Assembly: GCF_000011005.1 (NCBI RefSeq)
Contig: NC_013665.1
Location: 558,001 to 622,000 of the forward strand
Direction of reading: 5' to 3'
Length of the DNA: 64,000 nucleotides
Source: Methanocella paludicola SANAE
GTDB taxonomy: Archaea > Halobacteriota > Methanocellia > Methanocellales > Methanocellaceae
Below the pieces are notes generated by a model. It saw nothing but the letters and a program-made list of their open reading frames with translations. It was not told the origin of the DNA and searched no databases. Made by a program: the position numbers and the translations under genes. Positions 8,140-18,251 of the stretch are shown here, piece by piece (the stretch's first letter is position 1; every line of letters begins with the position of its first letter).

Positions 8140-9018
8140 CTACGGGTCCAGAATATTCAGCTCTTTAACGAACCCGCAGTTAAACTGGTCGTTCACGTAG
8201 AACTTCACGGTGATCTTATAGAACCCCTTGTAGCCGGTCACATTCGGGACAGCATAGCTCAGATTCTTAGTGAAAGATCCCTTCTCACCGACAGCGATCT
8301 GCGTGGTGAACTGCTGGCCAGGGATGATATCGTCGAGCCAGAACGAACCATAGGGCGTGATGACCATCCTCGATAGATTAAGCGTCACGCGGGCGTTCGT
8401 GTTCAACGCGGGGCCGTCATTGTACATCTTCAGCTTAACGCCGATCGTATCACCGGGGTATGCCCAGCCCGAGCCCATGTAGGAGTTACCGAGGTCCAGG
8501 TATAGCGGGCCGTCGCCGGCAATGTAGCTGTTCTCCACCGGGGCCAGGCTGAACTGGTCCTTATCCTTCAGGGGCGTGATGCTCTCGTAGAAGGGCGTAT
8601 CCGCCGGTAAATCGATAGGTGTCGCAGTAGGCGTCGGAGTAACAGTAGGTGTGGGCGTGGGGGTAGGTGTCGCTGTCGGGGTCGGCGTGGGCGTGGCAGT
8701 AGGCGTTACCGTGGGGGTCGCCGTAACAGTCACGGTCGGCGTCGGAGTGGCGGTCGCCGTAGGCGTAGCCGTCACCGTAGGGGTCGCCGTAGCAGAAGCG
8801 GCAGGAGTCGAAGTAACGGTCACATCAGAGGACGGCGAAGCCGTGGGCAGGATCGTAGGCGAAACTGCAACGGACGGGACAACCGTAGGGTCATCAGACC
8901 CGTCATTCATCGTAAGCGTCCTTCCGATGAACACGCCTATAGCGAGCACCACCATCAGCAAAAACGCGACGGCGGCCACGTTCAGGAACACCCTCTGGTT
9001 AAAACGATCTCTAGCCAA
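8140..9018 (-). CDS. Membrane-anchored exported protein with Thr/Pro stalk
   Basis: A 292-residue protein with an N-terminal membrane helix (about 12-32) after a short basic segment. About 90 residues of Thr/Pro/Ala/Val repeats follow (units such as TPTPT and TATPTVT). The ~145-residue C-terminal domain is probably beta-rich and resembles CARDB or Ig-like folds (GDTIGVKLKMYNDGP, ARVTLNLS). The Thr-rich stalk is a probable O-glycosylation or spacer region that lifts the domain from the membrane through the S-layer. It starts at TTG (9018), supported by AAGGG six bases upstream. Ligand unknown. It is divergent from another exported low-complexity protein gene at 9198, which suggests a common cell-surface role. 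Confidence 0.82.
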   Translation of the reverse strand: MARDRFNQRVFLNVAAVAFLLMVVLAIGVFIGRTLTMNDGSDDPTVVPSVAVSPTILPTASPSSDVTVTSTPAASATATPTVTATPTATATPTPTVTVTATPTVTPTATPTPTPTATPTPTPTPTVTPTPTATPIDLPADTPFYESITPLKDKDQFSLAPVENSYIAGDGPLYLDLGNSYMGSGWAYPGDTIGVKLKMYNDGPALNTNARVTLNLSRMVITPYGSFWLDDIIPGQQFTTQIAVGEKGSFTKNLSYAVPNVTGYKGFYKITVKFYVNDQFNCGFVKELNILDP

Positions 9019-9197
9019 TCCTATCCCTTACCCTATAATGAGCATGGTAGCCATATATTTTTTGGACCCTGCGCTTATCCAAAAAAGCCCGAATAAGCAT
9101 TATTTAACAATTATTCAACAAAAAAATGCCATTAAGGGATAAAACCTGCCCATAATTATATTAAACCAGTCCATATCTTTGCACATGGGGATGGTAT

Positions 9198-11324
9198 ATG
9201 AAAAAATACACGAATGCAAGGCTAGTTTTCACCAGGCTCGCATGCGTTTTTATGGCGATCACTCTCGCCATGCTACTCTGCGCGGCCTGCTCGGCAGCCC
9301 AGCAATACTCAAGCCAGGCGCTGCCCGACGACTGGCCCCAGACGATCAGCGTGCCCGGCATGGAAAAGGTGACCGGGCTCGTACAGGGGGAGAACAACCT
9401 CAGCTATTCCATTAACATCATATCTGAGGACTCGGGAAAGATCAACTTCCAGGTGAACGCGTTCTGCGTATACAACCCGGCATCGGACTACGCGATGCTG
9501 CACATCCTGAACAACCCTCTCCCGGGCGTCGTCGACCAGGACAAGAAGACACTACAGATCGACTTCTCGCCCCTCGACACCGGGCTGAAGTCGGTGAGCA
9601 TCATAGACAAGAGCGACGTGAGCAAGGTGCTCATGCAGGACAAGAACTCGCTCGTGCTCAACACGGCCATGGCCGTCGATTCGGCGGACGAGTCTCAGGT
9701 AAAGTTCTCCATCACGGACATGTCGCTCATGCAGCCCGACGGAGTACTTAACGAGTTCTCGCTGCCCGAGGCCGTGCCGGCCTATTACAGCCCGGAGACG
9801 GACCGCTTCTCGACGGTCGCGTTCGACGAGATGGCGAGCGTGATGCAGCAGAATTACGTGCTCATCCAGCAGAACACGTACGTTAACGTGGTCAACATCG
9901 TCAACGAGGTCAACGTGATCAACGTCGTGGGCTTCGGAGGCTACGGGGGCTGGGGCTGCGGCTATGGCGGAGGCATACCCTATAGCGGCTGCGGCTATGG
10001 CGACTACGGAGGCTATGGTGGCTGTGGCGATTACTACGGTGGATATGGCGGAGGATACGCGCCGTATTGCGACCCGCTGCCGCTGGTAAACCCCGGCCCC
10101 GTGCCGCCGTTAGGAATACCTCACGATGTGCCCGTCTACCGTGCCCGGCATTCCGGGCTGGATGACCGCATGCCGATCGCGGAGAGGCGGGACCATGGAG
10201 GCCGATACTCCGACGCAGGAGGCAGGTATAGCGATGGCGGCCCCGGCTTTTCGGAAGGCCCAGGAGACCGGATGGCGCCGTACACGGGTCAGAATGTTGT
10301 CCCGGGGAACACAATCGCTGCCGACAATCCTGTGGCGCCCATGGGCCAGGGCATATCGACGCCTGCATTTACGCAAAGTCGGCCGGATACCGGTGTAGAT
10401 CGGACGAGCGTAAGGTCAGTCGGCAGCCCGGCAAGGAGAACGTCGGACTTGTCCAAGCCTGTCGTGGACTCGGTATCCAATCCTACCACAAGAGTCACCA
10501 GACCGGCCACGACAGTGACCCAGGACCGTCCGAACCCGAGGAGCGCATCTACTAACCTCAGGTCGGCCAACGCTCCTGCTAAGCAGACATCCGCGAGGTC
10601 GACTCCAGCGTTACAGACGACCAACTCCAGGCCAACGACGAAGATCACGGCTCCTGTGGCTTCGACATCGCTCGATCAGACCCGGCCGAACGCCAGGACT
10701 GCGCCGACCAGCGTAAAGTCCGCGAGCGCGCCCACAGTTACCAGGACGAACACTCAGCCGTCGAAGCAGACGGTCACGAGGCCGGTCACACAGAGCGTCA
10801 GGTCCCCGGCTTCCTCGTCTCAGAAGTCGACATCGGTACAGCATGCTCCGGAGGCGTCCTCGCCAAAGACGACTTCCGTACAGCAGGCTCCGGCCGTGAC
10901 GAGGACGAGCAGCCAGCCGGCGAAGCAAACAGCCGCCAGGCAGACGCCATCGTATAAGTCGGGCTCGGCACCTCAAACGGTCAAGTCTTCAGCCTCCCCG
11001 GCTCATAAAGCCACGTCAGTACAGCGCTCGCCGGCCGTATCCGCGCCAAAGACCACATCGGTAAAGCAGGCGCCCGCCACGACCAGGACGAGCAGCCAGC
11101 CGTCGAAGCAGACGGTCACGAGGCCCGCAACACAAACGGTCAAGTCTCCGGCCTCGTCACAGAAGGCCGCATCGGTGCAGCGTGCTCCGCAGGCATCCTC
11201 GCCGAAGACCACTTCAGTAAGACAGGCACAGGCGCCGGCCCGTTCATCGAAGAGCTCGGCGCCTTCGGCGCCTTCTCACGCGGTCTCCCGGCCGTCGTCG
11301 AGCGGAGGGGGGCGGAAGAAATAG
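9198..11324 (+). CDS. Exported protein with Gly/Tyr-rich and Ser/Thr/Pro repeat regions
   Basis: A 708-residue exported protein. Residues 1-35 form a signal peptide ending LLCAACSAAQ, which could be a lipobox. Residues about 40-235 form a folded, probably beta-rich domain. Residues about 248-300 are almost entirely Gly, Tyr and Cys, after a VNVVNIVNEVNVINVV hydrophobic stretch. The last ~300 residues are a disordered tail of imperfect repeats built from units such as SSPKTTSVQQAP and TRTSSQPSKQT, rich in Ser, Thr, Pro and Lys and without acidic residues. A ribosome-binding GGGGAT precedes the ATG. The Gly/Tyr block suggests adhesive or matrix-forming behaviour; function is unknown. Confidence 0.85.
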   Translation: MKKYTNARLVFTRLACVFMAITLAMLLCAACSAAQQYSSQALPDDWPQTISVPGMEKVTGLVQGENNLSYSINIISEDSGKINFQVNAFCVYNPASDYAMLHILNNPLPGVVDQDKKTLQIDFSPLDTGLKSVSIIDKSDVSKVLMQDKNSLVLNTAMAVDSADESQVKFSITDMSLMQPDGVLNEFSLPEAVPAYYSPETDRFSTVAFDEMASVMQQNYVLIQQNTYVNVVNIVNEVNVINVVGFGGYGGWGCGYGGGIPYSGCGYGDYGGYGGCGDYYGGYGGGYAPYCDPLPLVNPGPVPPLGIPHDVPVYRARHSGLDDRMPIAERRDHGGRYSDAGGRYSDGGPGFSEGPGDRMAPYTGQNVVPGNTIAADNPVAPMGQGISTPAFTQSRPDTGVDRTSVRSVGSPARRTSDLSKPVVDSVSNPTTRVTRPATTVTQDRPNPRSASTNLRSANAPAKQTSARSTPALQTTNSRPTTKITAPVASTSLDQTRPNARTAPTSVKSASAPTVTRTNTQPSKQTVTRPVTQSVRSPASSSQKSTSVQHAPEASSPKTTSVQQAPAVTRTSSQPAKQTAARQTPSYKSGSAPQTVKSSASPAHKATSVQRSPAVSAPKTTSVKQAPATTRTSSQPSKQTVTRPATQTVKSPASSQKAASVQRAPQASSPKTTSVRQAQAPARSSKSSAPSAPSHAVSRPSSSGGGRKK

Positions 11325-11454
11325 CCCCCTTCCATTTGAGCAAAAATATGAAAATAATTTTGCGCGAAAAGCGGTGCGGGACAGGGAATGTACCTAAAAT
11401 AAAATATTAAACACCATACGATATAAGCCTTACGAAAATAAGTATAAATAATGC

Positions 11455-11590
11455 GAAACCAAAAATATTTATTGTCTCAAGGTTTTCGACTCTCGGTTGC
11501 GGGCAGCTAAACCTTGAAGCGGTGTGAGGTGGTTGCCGGTGTGGAGAATGTGCAACCACCCCGCCGGATTGTTCTTTGATGCTTTTCCGA
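11455..11590. ncRNA. Candidate structured RNA between convergent genes
   Basis: In the gap 11325-11608 two perfect 9-bp stems occur in tandem: TCAAGGTTT (11477-11485) with AAACCTTGA (11509-11517), and GGTGGTTGC (11528-11536) with GCAACCACC (11552-11560). On the plus strand a TATA-like AAAATATTTATTG (11461-11474) precedes the first stem, and T-rich sequence follows from about 11570. The block is GC-rich within an AT-rich gap and has no reading frame. The strand is not certain, since the stems fold on either. It may also act as a bidirectional terminator. Confidence 0.45.
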
Positions 11591-11608
11591 CTATTAATAA
11601 TTTGTCGC

Positions 11609-12172
11609 CTATTGAATTTCCTTCTCGCCGTTCAGCGTAACGCGTAGCTTAGAATAGTCTTCCTTGATGTTGGCATCGAACCCCATTCCGGCGAAAGTCT
11701 CTTCCAGGAACTCGCGCACGAAACGCCGCTGGGTGCCCGAGCCGGTCAAAAGCGTATACTCGTTCGGGGCGCTATCGGAGCGGCTGATCTTGAACAGGTT
11801 GCACGTCTCCAGCCGCTTCAGGAGCGCCTCCGGGGACGTGACCTTTTTGGCGAGCTGCTCGGCGTGGGACCTGGCGATGTCCCGGTGCGTGTTCCAGAAC
11901 TCCGACTGATTCGAAGAGCTCTCCACAGTCTTAAGGAATAGCAGCCAGTGGTCGACGTCCAGGATGATATGCTCCCCGTTCCCGAGCATATCCTTATACC
12001 CGGAGACGCGCTCGTCGGGCGGGCTATCCAGCGAAGAGCGGTTCTCGTAATAATAGTTAATGGCGCGCCGGATCAGCTCGCTCTGGGAGACGTCTATCTC
12101 GCCCCTCAGAGCCTCGAAGTTACGGTAAGACTTCTCGTCGAAAGAGATCGTTACCCGGATGGGAGCGTTCAT
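11609..12172 (-). CDS. Ribbon-helix-helix transcriptional regulator
   Basis: A 187-residue protein. Residues 1-45 (APIRVTISFDEKSYRNFEAL...SQSELIRRAINYYYE) form a typical CopG/MetJ-like ribbon-helix-helix domain: a beta strand, then two helices. The ~140-residue C-terminal domain is not recognised; it could bind a ligand or partner. The family binds DNA as dimers. The ATG at 12172 makes the N-terminus fit other RHH proteins; the in-frame TTG at 12196 would add eight residues. A TATA box (TTATAAATAA near 12205) sits about 34 bases before the ATG, so the mRNA has little leader. It is divergent from amt1 across a 274-base region, so it could regulate itself or the transporter; this is untested. 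Confidence 0.82.
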   Translation of the reverse strand: MNAPIRVTISFDEKSYRNFEALRGEIDVSQSELIRRAINYYYENRSSLDSPPDERVSGYKDMLGNGEHIILDVDHWLLFLKTVESSSNQSEFWNTHRDIARSHAEQLAKKVTSPEALLKRLETCNLFKISRSDSAPNEYTLLTGSGTQRRFVREFLEETFAGMGFDANIKEDYSKLRVTLNGEKEIQ

Positions 12173-12336
12173 CAGGAAGCATATTGCCTTGTACAATTAT
12201 TTATAATTTTCTAGTACTATTCGCTGGCATTGTTTACGCCTGCATGAGCCAAACCAACATTAGCCATTTCATAAAAAATCATACGATTTATGAAAGATTA
12301 TGATGGTTATGAAATAGTAAGAATTATATACTGGTT

Positions 12337-12356
12337 ATAGGAAAAGGAAATCCTAT
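12337..12356. promoter_or_regulatory. Putative nitrogen-control operator of amt1-glnK1
   Basis: ATAGGA (12337-12342) and TCCTAT (12351-12356) form a perfect inverted repeat with an 8-base spacer. It lies directly after the TATA box (about 12323-12330), at the predicted transcription start, where a bound repressor would block initiation. The same TAGGA-N8-TCCTA site sits at the same place before amt2. It resembles, but does not match exactly, the GGAA-N6-TTCC and GGTA-N6-TACC operators of the methanogen repressor NrpR. The regulator is inferred. Confidence 0.65.
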
Positions 12357-12446
12357 GGTGATACTTAGTATATAATTAATCGTCGGGCGAGAAGGATACA
12401 ATAACGCTCAACAGGTGAATTTTGTGATGACCAGACAGGTGATGAC

Positions 12447-13652
<1,206 letters not shown>

Positions 13653-13667
13653 AGTGTTTATACATAA

Positions 13668-13997
<330 letters not shown>

Positions 13998-14007
13998 GGG
14001 CCTACAG

Positions 14008-14024
14008 TTTCCCTTTTCTTTTTT
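14008..14024 (+). terminator. T-rich terminator after glnK1
   Basis: A run of mostly T residues (TTTCCCTTTTCTTTTTT) follows the glnK1 stop codon by about ten bases, matching archaeal intrinsic terminators, which need a T-tract but no hairpin. It separates the two amt-glnK units. Confidence 0.55.
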
Positions 14025-14092
14025 AATTATCATTTCAAGCGCGTTGTGATATTTTATGATTTAATATGATTAGTAAACTATATATACAACAA

Positions 14093-14112
14093 GTAGGAAT
14101 TACATATCCTAC
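14093..14112. promoter_or_regulatory. Putative nitrogen-control operator of amt2-glnK2
   Basis: GTAGGA (14093-14098) and TCCTAC (14107-14112) form a perfect inverted repeat with an 8-base spacer, immediately after the TATA box CTATATATA (about 14078-14086). Spacing and core (TAGGA-N8-TCCTA) are the same as in front of amt1, so both units should answer to one regulator, probably NrpR-like. The spacer bases differ between the two copies, so the arms alone are conserved. Confidence 0.68.
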
Positions 14113-14204
14113 AGTGATGCCTGGCTAAAAACCCGATGGCCCGTGATATCGTCTCGTGGGAGCCATTTTCCAGGACAGATCGTATTCGCAGGAGATACAT
14201 AAAC

Positions 14205-15446
14205 ATGGTAATCAGTTCAGGAGATACGGCATGGCTTCTGGCCTCGACGGCGCTCGTCATGCTCATGACGCCCGGAGTAGGGTTCTTCTACGGGGGACTT
14301 GTGAGGAGAAAGAACCTTGTATCGATGATCACACTATCCTTCGTCGCATTCGCCCTGGTCAGCCTCCAGTGGGTGCTCTTCGGGTATAGCCTTGTTTTCG
14401 GCCACGACATCGGCGGCCTCATCGGAGGGCTGGATTTCCTGGGGCTGAGCGGCGTAGGCCAGAGCCCTGCGGTCATCGTGGGCACCGAGCTGACGGTGCC
14501 GTCGCTCGCGTACATGATATTCCAGCTCGTGTTCGCCACAGTGACGCTGGCCATTGTGACATCGGTATTCGCCGAGAGAGTAAAGCTCTCGTCCTTTATT
14601 ATATTCGGCCTGTTGTGGACCACGCTGGTCTATGATCCCCTGGCCCACTGGGTGTGGGGCGGCGGATGGCTGGCGAACCTGGGCAGCCTGATCGGGCTGA
14701 CGGGCGGCGCCCTGGACTTCGCGGGCGGCACCGTCGTCCACATCAGCGCGGGCTTCTCCGCGCTGGCGATCGCGCTCGTCATACGCAAGCGTATGGGCTT
14801 TGGCACCGACATGATGGAGCCGAGCAACATCCCGCTGGCCCTCCTGGGCGCGGCGCTGCTCTGGTTCGGCTGGTTCGGGTTCAACGCCGGCAGCGCCATC
14901 GCGGCTAACGGCCTTGCAGCCAACGCGTTCGTCGTGACCAACACGGCCGCGGCCGCGGCAGCTCTGGCCTGGATGCTACTCAGCTGGTGGAACGGCAGGC
15001 CTGCATCGCTCGGATTTGCGAGCGGCGCCATCGCGGGCCTCGTCGCGATCACGCCTGCCGCCGGCTACGTAGATCCGCTGGCCGCCATCATTATCGGCAT
15101 CGTGGCCGGAGCGGTCTGCTACTACGCCATGATCTACCGCATTAAGAAAGGCCTGGACGAGTCCTGCGACTGCTGGTCGGTACACGGCATGGGCGGCGTG
15201 GTCGGCGCTCTACTTACGGGCGTATTCGCCACGACGGCGGTCAACAATTACTCGGGCCTGCTCGCAGGCAACGTCGACCAGTTCATCATACAGGTCATCG
15301 CCGTCCTGGTGTCGGTCTCGTATGCGTTCATCGTCACGTTCGTCCTAGCCAAGGTGCTGGACTCGACGATCGGCATGACCGTGAAGGAAGAAGAGGAGTA
15401 CGTGGGGCTCGACATCTCCCAGCACGGGGAGCGGGCGTACCCGTGA
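14205..15446 (+). CDS. amt: Ammonium transporter Amt2
   Basis: A 413-residue paralogue of Amt1 with the same landmarks: the GDTAWLL...[10 protein letters not shown] first helix, [13 protein letters not shown] with the conserved Asp and His, and the second pore His in [11 protein letters not shown]. It has a short insertion ([13 protein letters not shown]-like) in the first periplasmic loop relative to Amt1. The C-terminal tail [19 protein letters not shown] is nearly identical to that of Amt1, so both probably bind GlnK in the same way. The ATG at 14205 is chosen, since GGAGAT lies eight bases upstream and homology begins there. The upstream in-frame extension from 14136 is not Amt-like. Confidence 0.97.
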   Translation: MVISSGDTAWLLASTALVMLMTPGVGFFYGGLVRRKNLVSMITLSFVAFALVSLQWVLFGYSLVFGHDIGGLIGGLDFLGLSGVGQSPAVIVGTELTVPSLAYMIFQLVFATVTLAIVTSVFAERVKLSSFIIFGLLWTTLVYDPLAHWVWGGGWLANLGSLIGLTGGALDFAGGTVVHISAGFSALAIALVIRKRMGFGTDMMEPSNIPLALLGAALLWFGWFGFNAGSAIAANGLAANAFVVTNTAAAAAALAWMLLSWWNGRPASLGFASGAIAGLVAITPAAGYVDPLAAIIIGIVAGAVCYYAMIYRIKKGLDESCDCWSVHGMGGVVGALLTGVFATTAVNNYSGLLAGNVDQFIIQVIAVLVSVSYAFIVTFVLAKVLDSTIGMTVKEEEEYVGLDISQHGERAYP

Positions 15447-15456
15447 GGTGACAATA

Positions 15457-15786
15457 ATGAAGATGGTACAGGCAATTATCCGGCCGGAGAGGCTGGACGC
15501 CGTGAAAAAGGCACTTGAGGATCAGGGTTTTATCGCCCTGACCATCATCGAGAGCAAGGGCAGGGGCGAGCAAAAAGGCATCACCCTTGAGTACCGCGGA
15601 AAGAAGGTCGAAGTCGACATGCTTCCCAAGATCAAGATCGAGGTCGTCGTCCACGACGAGGACGTCGAGAAGATCATCTCCATCGTCCGGGGCGCCGGCA
15701 GGACCGGCAAGTTCGGCGACGGGAAGATCTTCGTCATGCCCGTCGAGATGATGGCCAAAGTCAGGACAGATGAAGTCTGGACATAA
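15457..15786 (+). CDS. glnK: P-II nitrogen regulator GlnK2
   Basis: A 109-residue P-II protein, the partner of Amt2. It shares most residues with GlnK1, including the RGRGEQKG stretch before the T-loop and TGKFGDGKIFVMPVE. The T-loop has Tyr where GlnK1 has Phe (EYRG against EFRG), but the bacterial uridylylation position is again Val. The two paralogues may thus differ in effector response without covalent control. The ATG at 15457 is chosen because AGGTGA is five bases upstream; a GTG three codons earlier overlaps that site. It begins ten bases after the amt2 stop. Confidence 0.95.
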   Translation: MKMVQAIIRPERLDAVKKALEDQGFIALTIIESKGRGEQKGITLEYRGKKVEVDMLPKIKIEVVVHDEDVEKIISIVRGAGRTGKFGDGKIFVMPVEMMAKVRTDEVWT

Positions 15787-15795
15787 GACGGAACG

Positions 15796-15826
15796 GCCCT
15801 GCCACAGGGCTTTTCCTCTTTTTTAT
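15796..15826 (+). terminator. Hairpin and T-tract terminator after glnK2
   Basis: A perfect hairpin, GCCCTG (15796-15801) with CAGGGC (15805-15810) around a CCA loop, is followed at once by TTTTCCTCTTTTTT. It lies ten bases after the glnK2 stop and ends the nitrogen operon. Confidence 0.75.
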
Positions 15827-15889
15827 ATTAATTTTCATGCAGTTACTCGCGAAAAGCTTTTTATCATGTATTAATATCTGGAGGAGCAT

Positions 15890-16783
15890 ATGAGCGATAT
15901 GAAAAAAGGCGCAAGAAAGCCGAAAGACAGCCCGGAGGCGGGCCGGCAGATCAAGCCGGAGCTCGTCACGTCGGCGCTGATCGCGGCCCTTTATGCCCTG
16001 TTCCTTATCGAGACGATCTGGGAGGGCAGCCTGGCTGCGCTGGCCTTCTCCGTCCTGTTATTCGCCATCATGGTACTGATGTCCTATTTTGTAGACAGGG
16101 GCAAGCTTCATAAAAAAGAGCTGTTCAAGTCGCTCATCTACGTCTTCGCCGGACTCTCGGCCCTGTCAATGATCGTTGAGCTGCTGCGGTACCTGAACGT
16201 TCCCGGCATGGCCGGAGTATACTGGGCCGCTGTCCTGGGCATTGCCAGCGCCATCGCGTCCGTTGCGATCATCGCCGGCCTGATCTACCTGGAAAAGGAC
16301 GAGCTTAAAAGGCTATACGTTGGCCTTGGCGACAAGAAAGCGGCCGGGCTCGGCGTCATCGGGCTTGTGCTGTGCGTAGCGGCCGCCCTCGTGGGCGCAT
16401 ACTTTATGTTCGGCGGCAACGCCATCGGCCAGGAAAAGTTCATTCAGATCGCGGCATCCGCCATCGTGTTCGGCATCCTGGCGGGCATTGTCGAGGAGCT
16501 CTGGTTCCGCGGGCTGCTCCTGTCCAGGATATTGCCGCTCCTGGGCGAATCTCAGGGCAACATATATCAGGCCGCGGTCTTCGGCGTTTTCGAGGCGGTC
16601 ATATTCTACACGATCACCGGCCTCATCGCTTACCTGCCGGTCATCTTCATCATCGGGGCGTTCACGGGCTTCTACTGGGGCAGGGCGACGCTCAAAGCCG
16701 GTAGCATGGCCGCCCCCGTCCTGCTGCATGTCGGCCTCTACATTTTGCTGCTACTACCCATTATGACAGGGCTCATGTCCTGA
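15890..16783 (+). CDS. CPBP-family membrane protease-like protein
   Basis: A 297-residue protein with about eight membrane helices after a charged N-terminal 25 residues. The C-terminal third carries the CPBP (Abi/CAAX protease-like) first motif EExxxR as VEELWFRGLLLSR. The third-motif His is present in APVLLHVGLY. The second motif usually reads FxxxH, but here the aligned stretch is VFGVFEAV with Glu in place of His. Members act as intramembrane prenyl-protein proteases or bacteriocin-immunity proteins; whether this one is active is uncertain. A good ribosome-binding GGAGGA precedes the start by seven bases. It stands alone, with T-rich DNA before it. Confidence 0.83.
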   Translation: MSDMKKGARKPKDSPEAGRQIKPELVTSALIAALYALFLIETIWEGSLAALAFSVLLFAIMVLMSYFVDRGKLHKKELFKSLIYVFAGLSALSMIVELLRYLNVPGMAGVYWAAVLGIASAIASVAIIAGLIYLEKDELKRLYVGLGDKKAAGLGVIGLVLCVAAALVGAYFMFGGNAIGQEKFIQIAASAIVFGILAGIVEELWFRGLLLSRILPLLGESQGNIYQAAVFGVFEAVIFYTITGLIAYLPVIFIIGAFTGFYWGRATLKAGSMAAPVLLHVGLYILLLLPIMTGLMS

Positions 16784-16887
16784 GGCTAGCGGCCGCTTTT
16801 CCACTAAATGCCAGCATACAACTATACATAGTATGATGCCAATACTGTATCGGCTACGAACAGCCACGAATTTCATTGGTGAACTAT

Positions 16888-18156
16888 ATGGAAGCGATGC
16901 GGGAGATAGAGCTCAGAGGACATATCATCGACTCTTTCCTCCTACCCAAAGTCTTCGACAAAGTCATGGACATGAACGGCGAGTTCGAGATCATCGAATT
17001 CGAGATAGGCAAGCATAAGACGGATACCAGCTACGCCAGGCTGATGATCCGGGGCAAGGACCAGGAGCACCTGGACGACATTATCGGGGAGCTTCACAGG
17101 CTCGGCGCGTACGTGCCCGAGGCCGAGGATGCCGTCGTCGCCGAGGCGCCGAAGGACAAGGTCGTGCCCAAGGGATTTTACTCTACTACCAATCACCCGA
17201 CCTTCGTTAAAGTGGACGGCGAGTGGCTCCGGGTCAAGAATCAAAAGATGGACTCGCTCATCGTCCTCAGGAACGGCAGCGCGGCCTGCAAGACCATCGG
17301 CCACGTCAAGAAGGGCGACCGGGTCGTCATCGGCAATAGCGGCATCCGCGTGGTGCCCCCGGAGAGGCCCCGCGGCCACACGATTTTCGATTTCATGGGG
17401 AGCCAGGTCTCGTCCGAGAGGCCGTCCCAGTCGCTCATAAGAGAGATCGCCGAGGAGATCTTCGAGGTCCACGAGAGTGGCGGGAAGATCGTCGTGGTCG
17501 GCGGCCCGGCCATCGTACACACGGGCGGCCAGCAGGCCCTCGCCGAATTAGTGAGAAAAGGCTATGTGGATGCGCTGCTCTCGGGCAACGCCCTCGCGGT
17601 ACACGACGTGGAATACAACTTATATGGTACTTCTCTTGGAATGGACCTGAAGACGGCCGAGCTGGCGCCGGAAGGCCACAAGCACCACCTCTATGCGATC
17701 AGCGAGATCACCCGGGCGGGCTCTTTGAAGGAGGCCGTGAAGCAGGGCGTGCTCACGGGCGGCATCATGTACGAGTGCATAGTGAACAATGTCCCGTACG
17801 TGCTCGCGGGGTCCATAAGGGACGACGGTCCCCTGCCGGACGTCATCACGGACACCATGAAGGCGCAGGACCTCATGAGGGAACAGGTCAAGAACGCCGA
17901 CATCGTGCTCATGATGGCCACCATGCTGCACTCCATCGCCACCGGTAACTGCCTCTCATCCAGCGTCCGCACTATCTGCGTGGACATCAACCCGTCTACG
18001 GTCACGAAGCTCATGGACCGGGGCACCGCCCAGGCCATCGGCATCGTCACCGACGTGGGCACATTCCTGCCCTGGCTGGCCGAAGAGCTCGATAACCTGG
18101 AGAAGAGCCGTAAGAAGCAGATGCCGGCCCTCCGTGTCAAGAGCAAGAAGCGCTGA
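16888..18156 (+). CDS. Archaeal ornithine cyclodeaminase / LOR-SDH family protein (TIGR00300)
   Basis: A 422-residue protein of the archaeal TIGR00300 family. The N-terminal ~110 residues (REIELRGHIIDSFLLPKVFD...) match the LOR/SDH N-terminal domain. The rest carries a Rossmann-type nucleotide-binding region (GGKIVVVGGPAIVHTGG near 195-210) and conserved segments such as YVDALLSGNALAVHDVE and NCLSSSVRTICVDINP. A Methanococcus member is described as an ornithine cyclodeaminase making proline from ornithine; I infer the same here. The ATG at 16888 is chosen, since GGTGA lies five bases upstream; GTG (16879) and TTG (16876) are in frame but overlap that signal. Monocistronic. Confidence 0.87.
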   Translation: MEAMREIELRGHIIDSFLLPKVFDKVMDMNGEFEIIEFEIGKHKTDTSYARLMIRGKDQEHLDDIIGELHRLGAYVPEAEDAVVAEAPKDKVVPKGFYSTTNHPTFVKVDGEWLRVKNQKMDSLIVLRNGSAACKTIGHVKKGDRVVIGNSGIRVVPPERPRGHTIFDFMGSQVSSERPSQSLIREIAEEIFEVHESGGKIVVVGGPAIVHTGGQQALAELVRKGYVDALLSGNALAVHDVEYNLYGTSLGMDLKTAELAPEGHKHHLYAISEITRAGSLKEAVKQGVLTGGIMYECIVNNVPYVLAGSIRDDGPLPDVITDTMKAQDLMREQVKNADIVLMMATMLHSIATGNCLSSSVRTICVDINPSTVTKLMDRGTAQAIGIVTDVGTFLPWLAEELDNLEKSRKKQMPALRVKSKKR

Positions 18157-18251
18157 TACGGCTCGTTCCAGCCGCTTTATTTTTAATAACGGTTATTTAT
18201 CCACCATGCGTATATTCAGCCGGAGGCATCGACGCGGACAGCTGGGAAGAT

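Noticed and set aside
8651-9142. Val/Gly-rich frame on the plus strand
   Set aside because: It is the complement of the Thr/Pro repeat region; the other strand has a signal helix, a folded domain and a ribosome-binding site.
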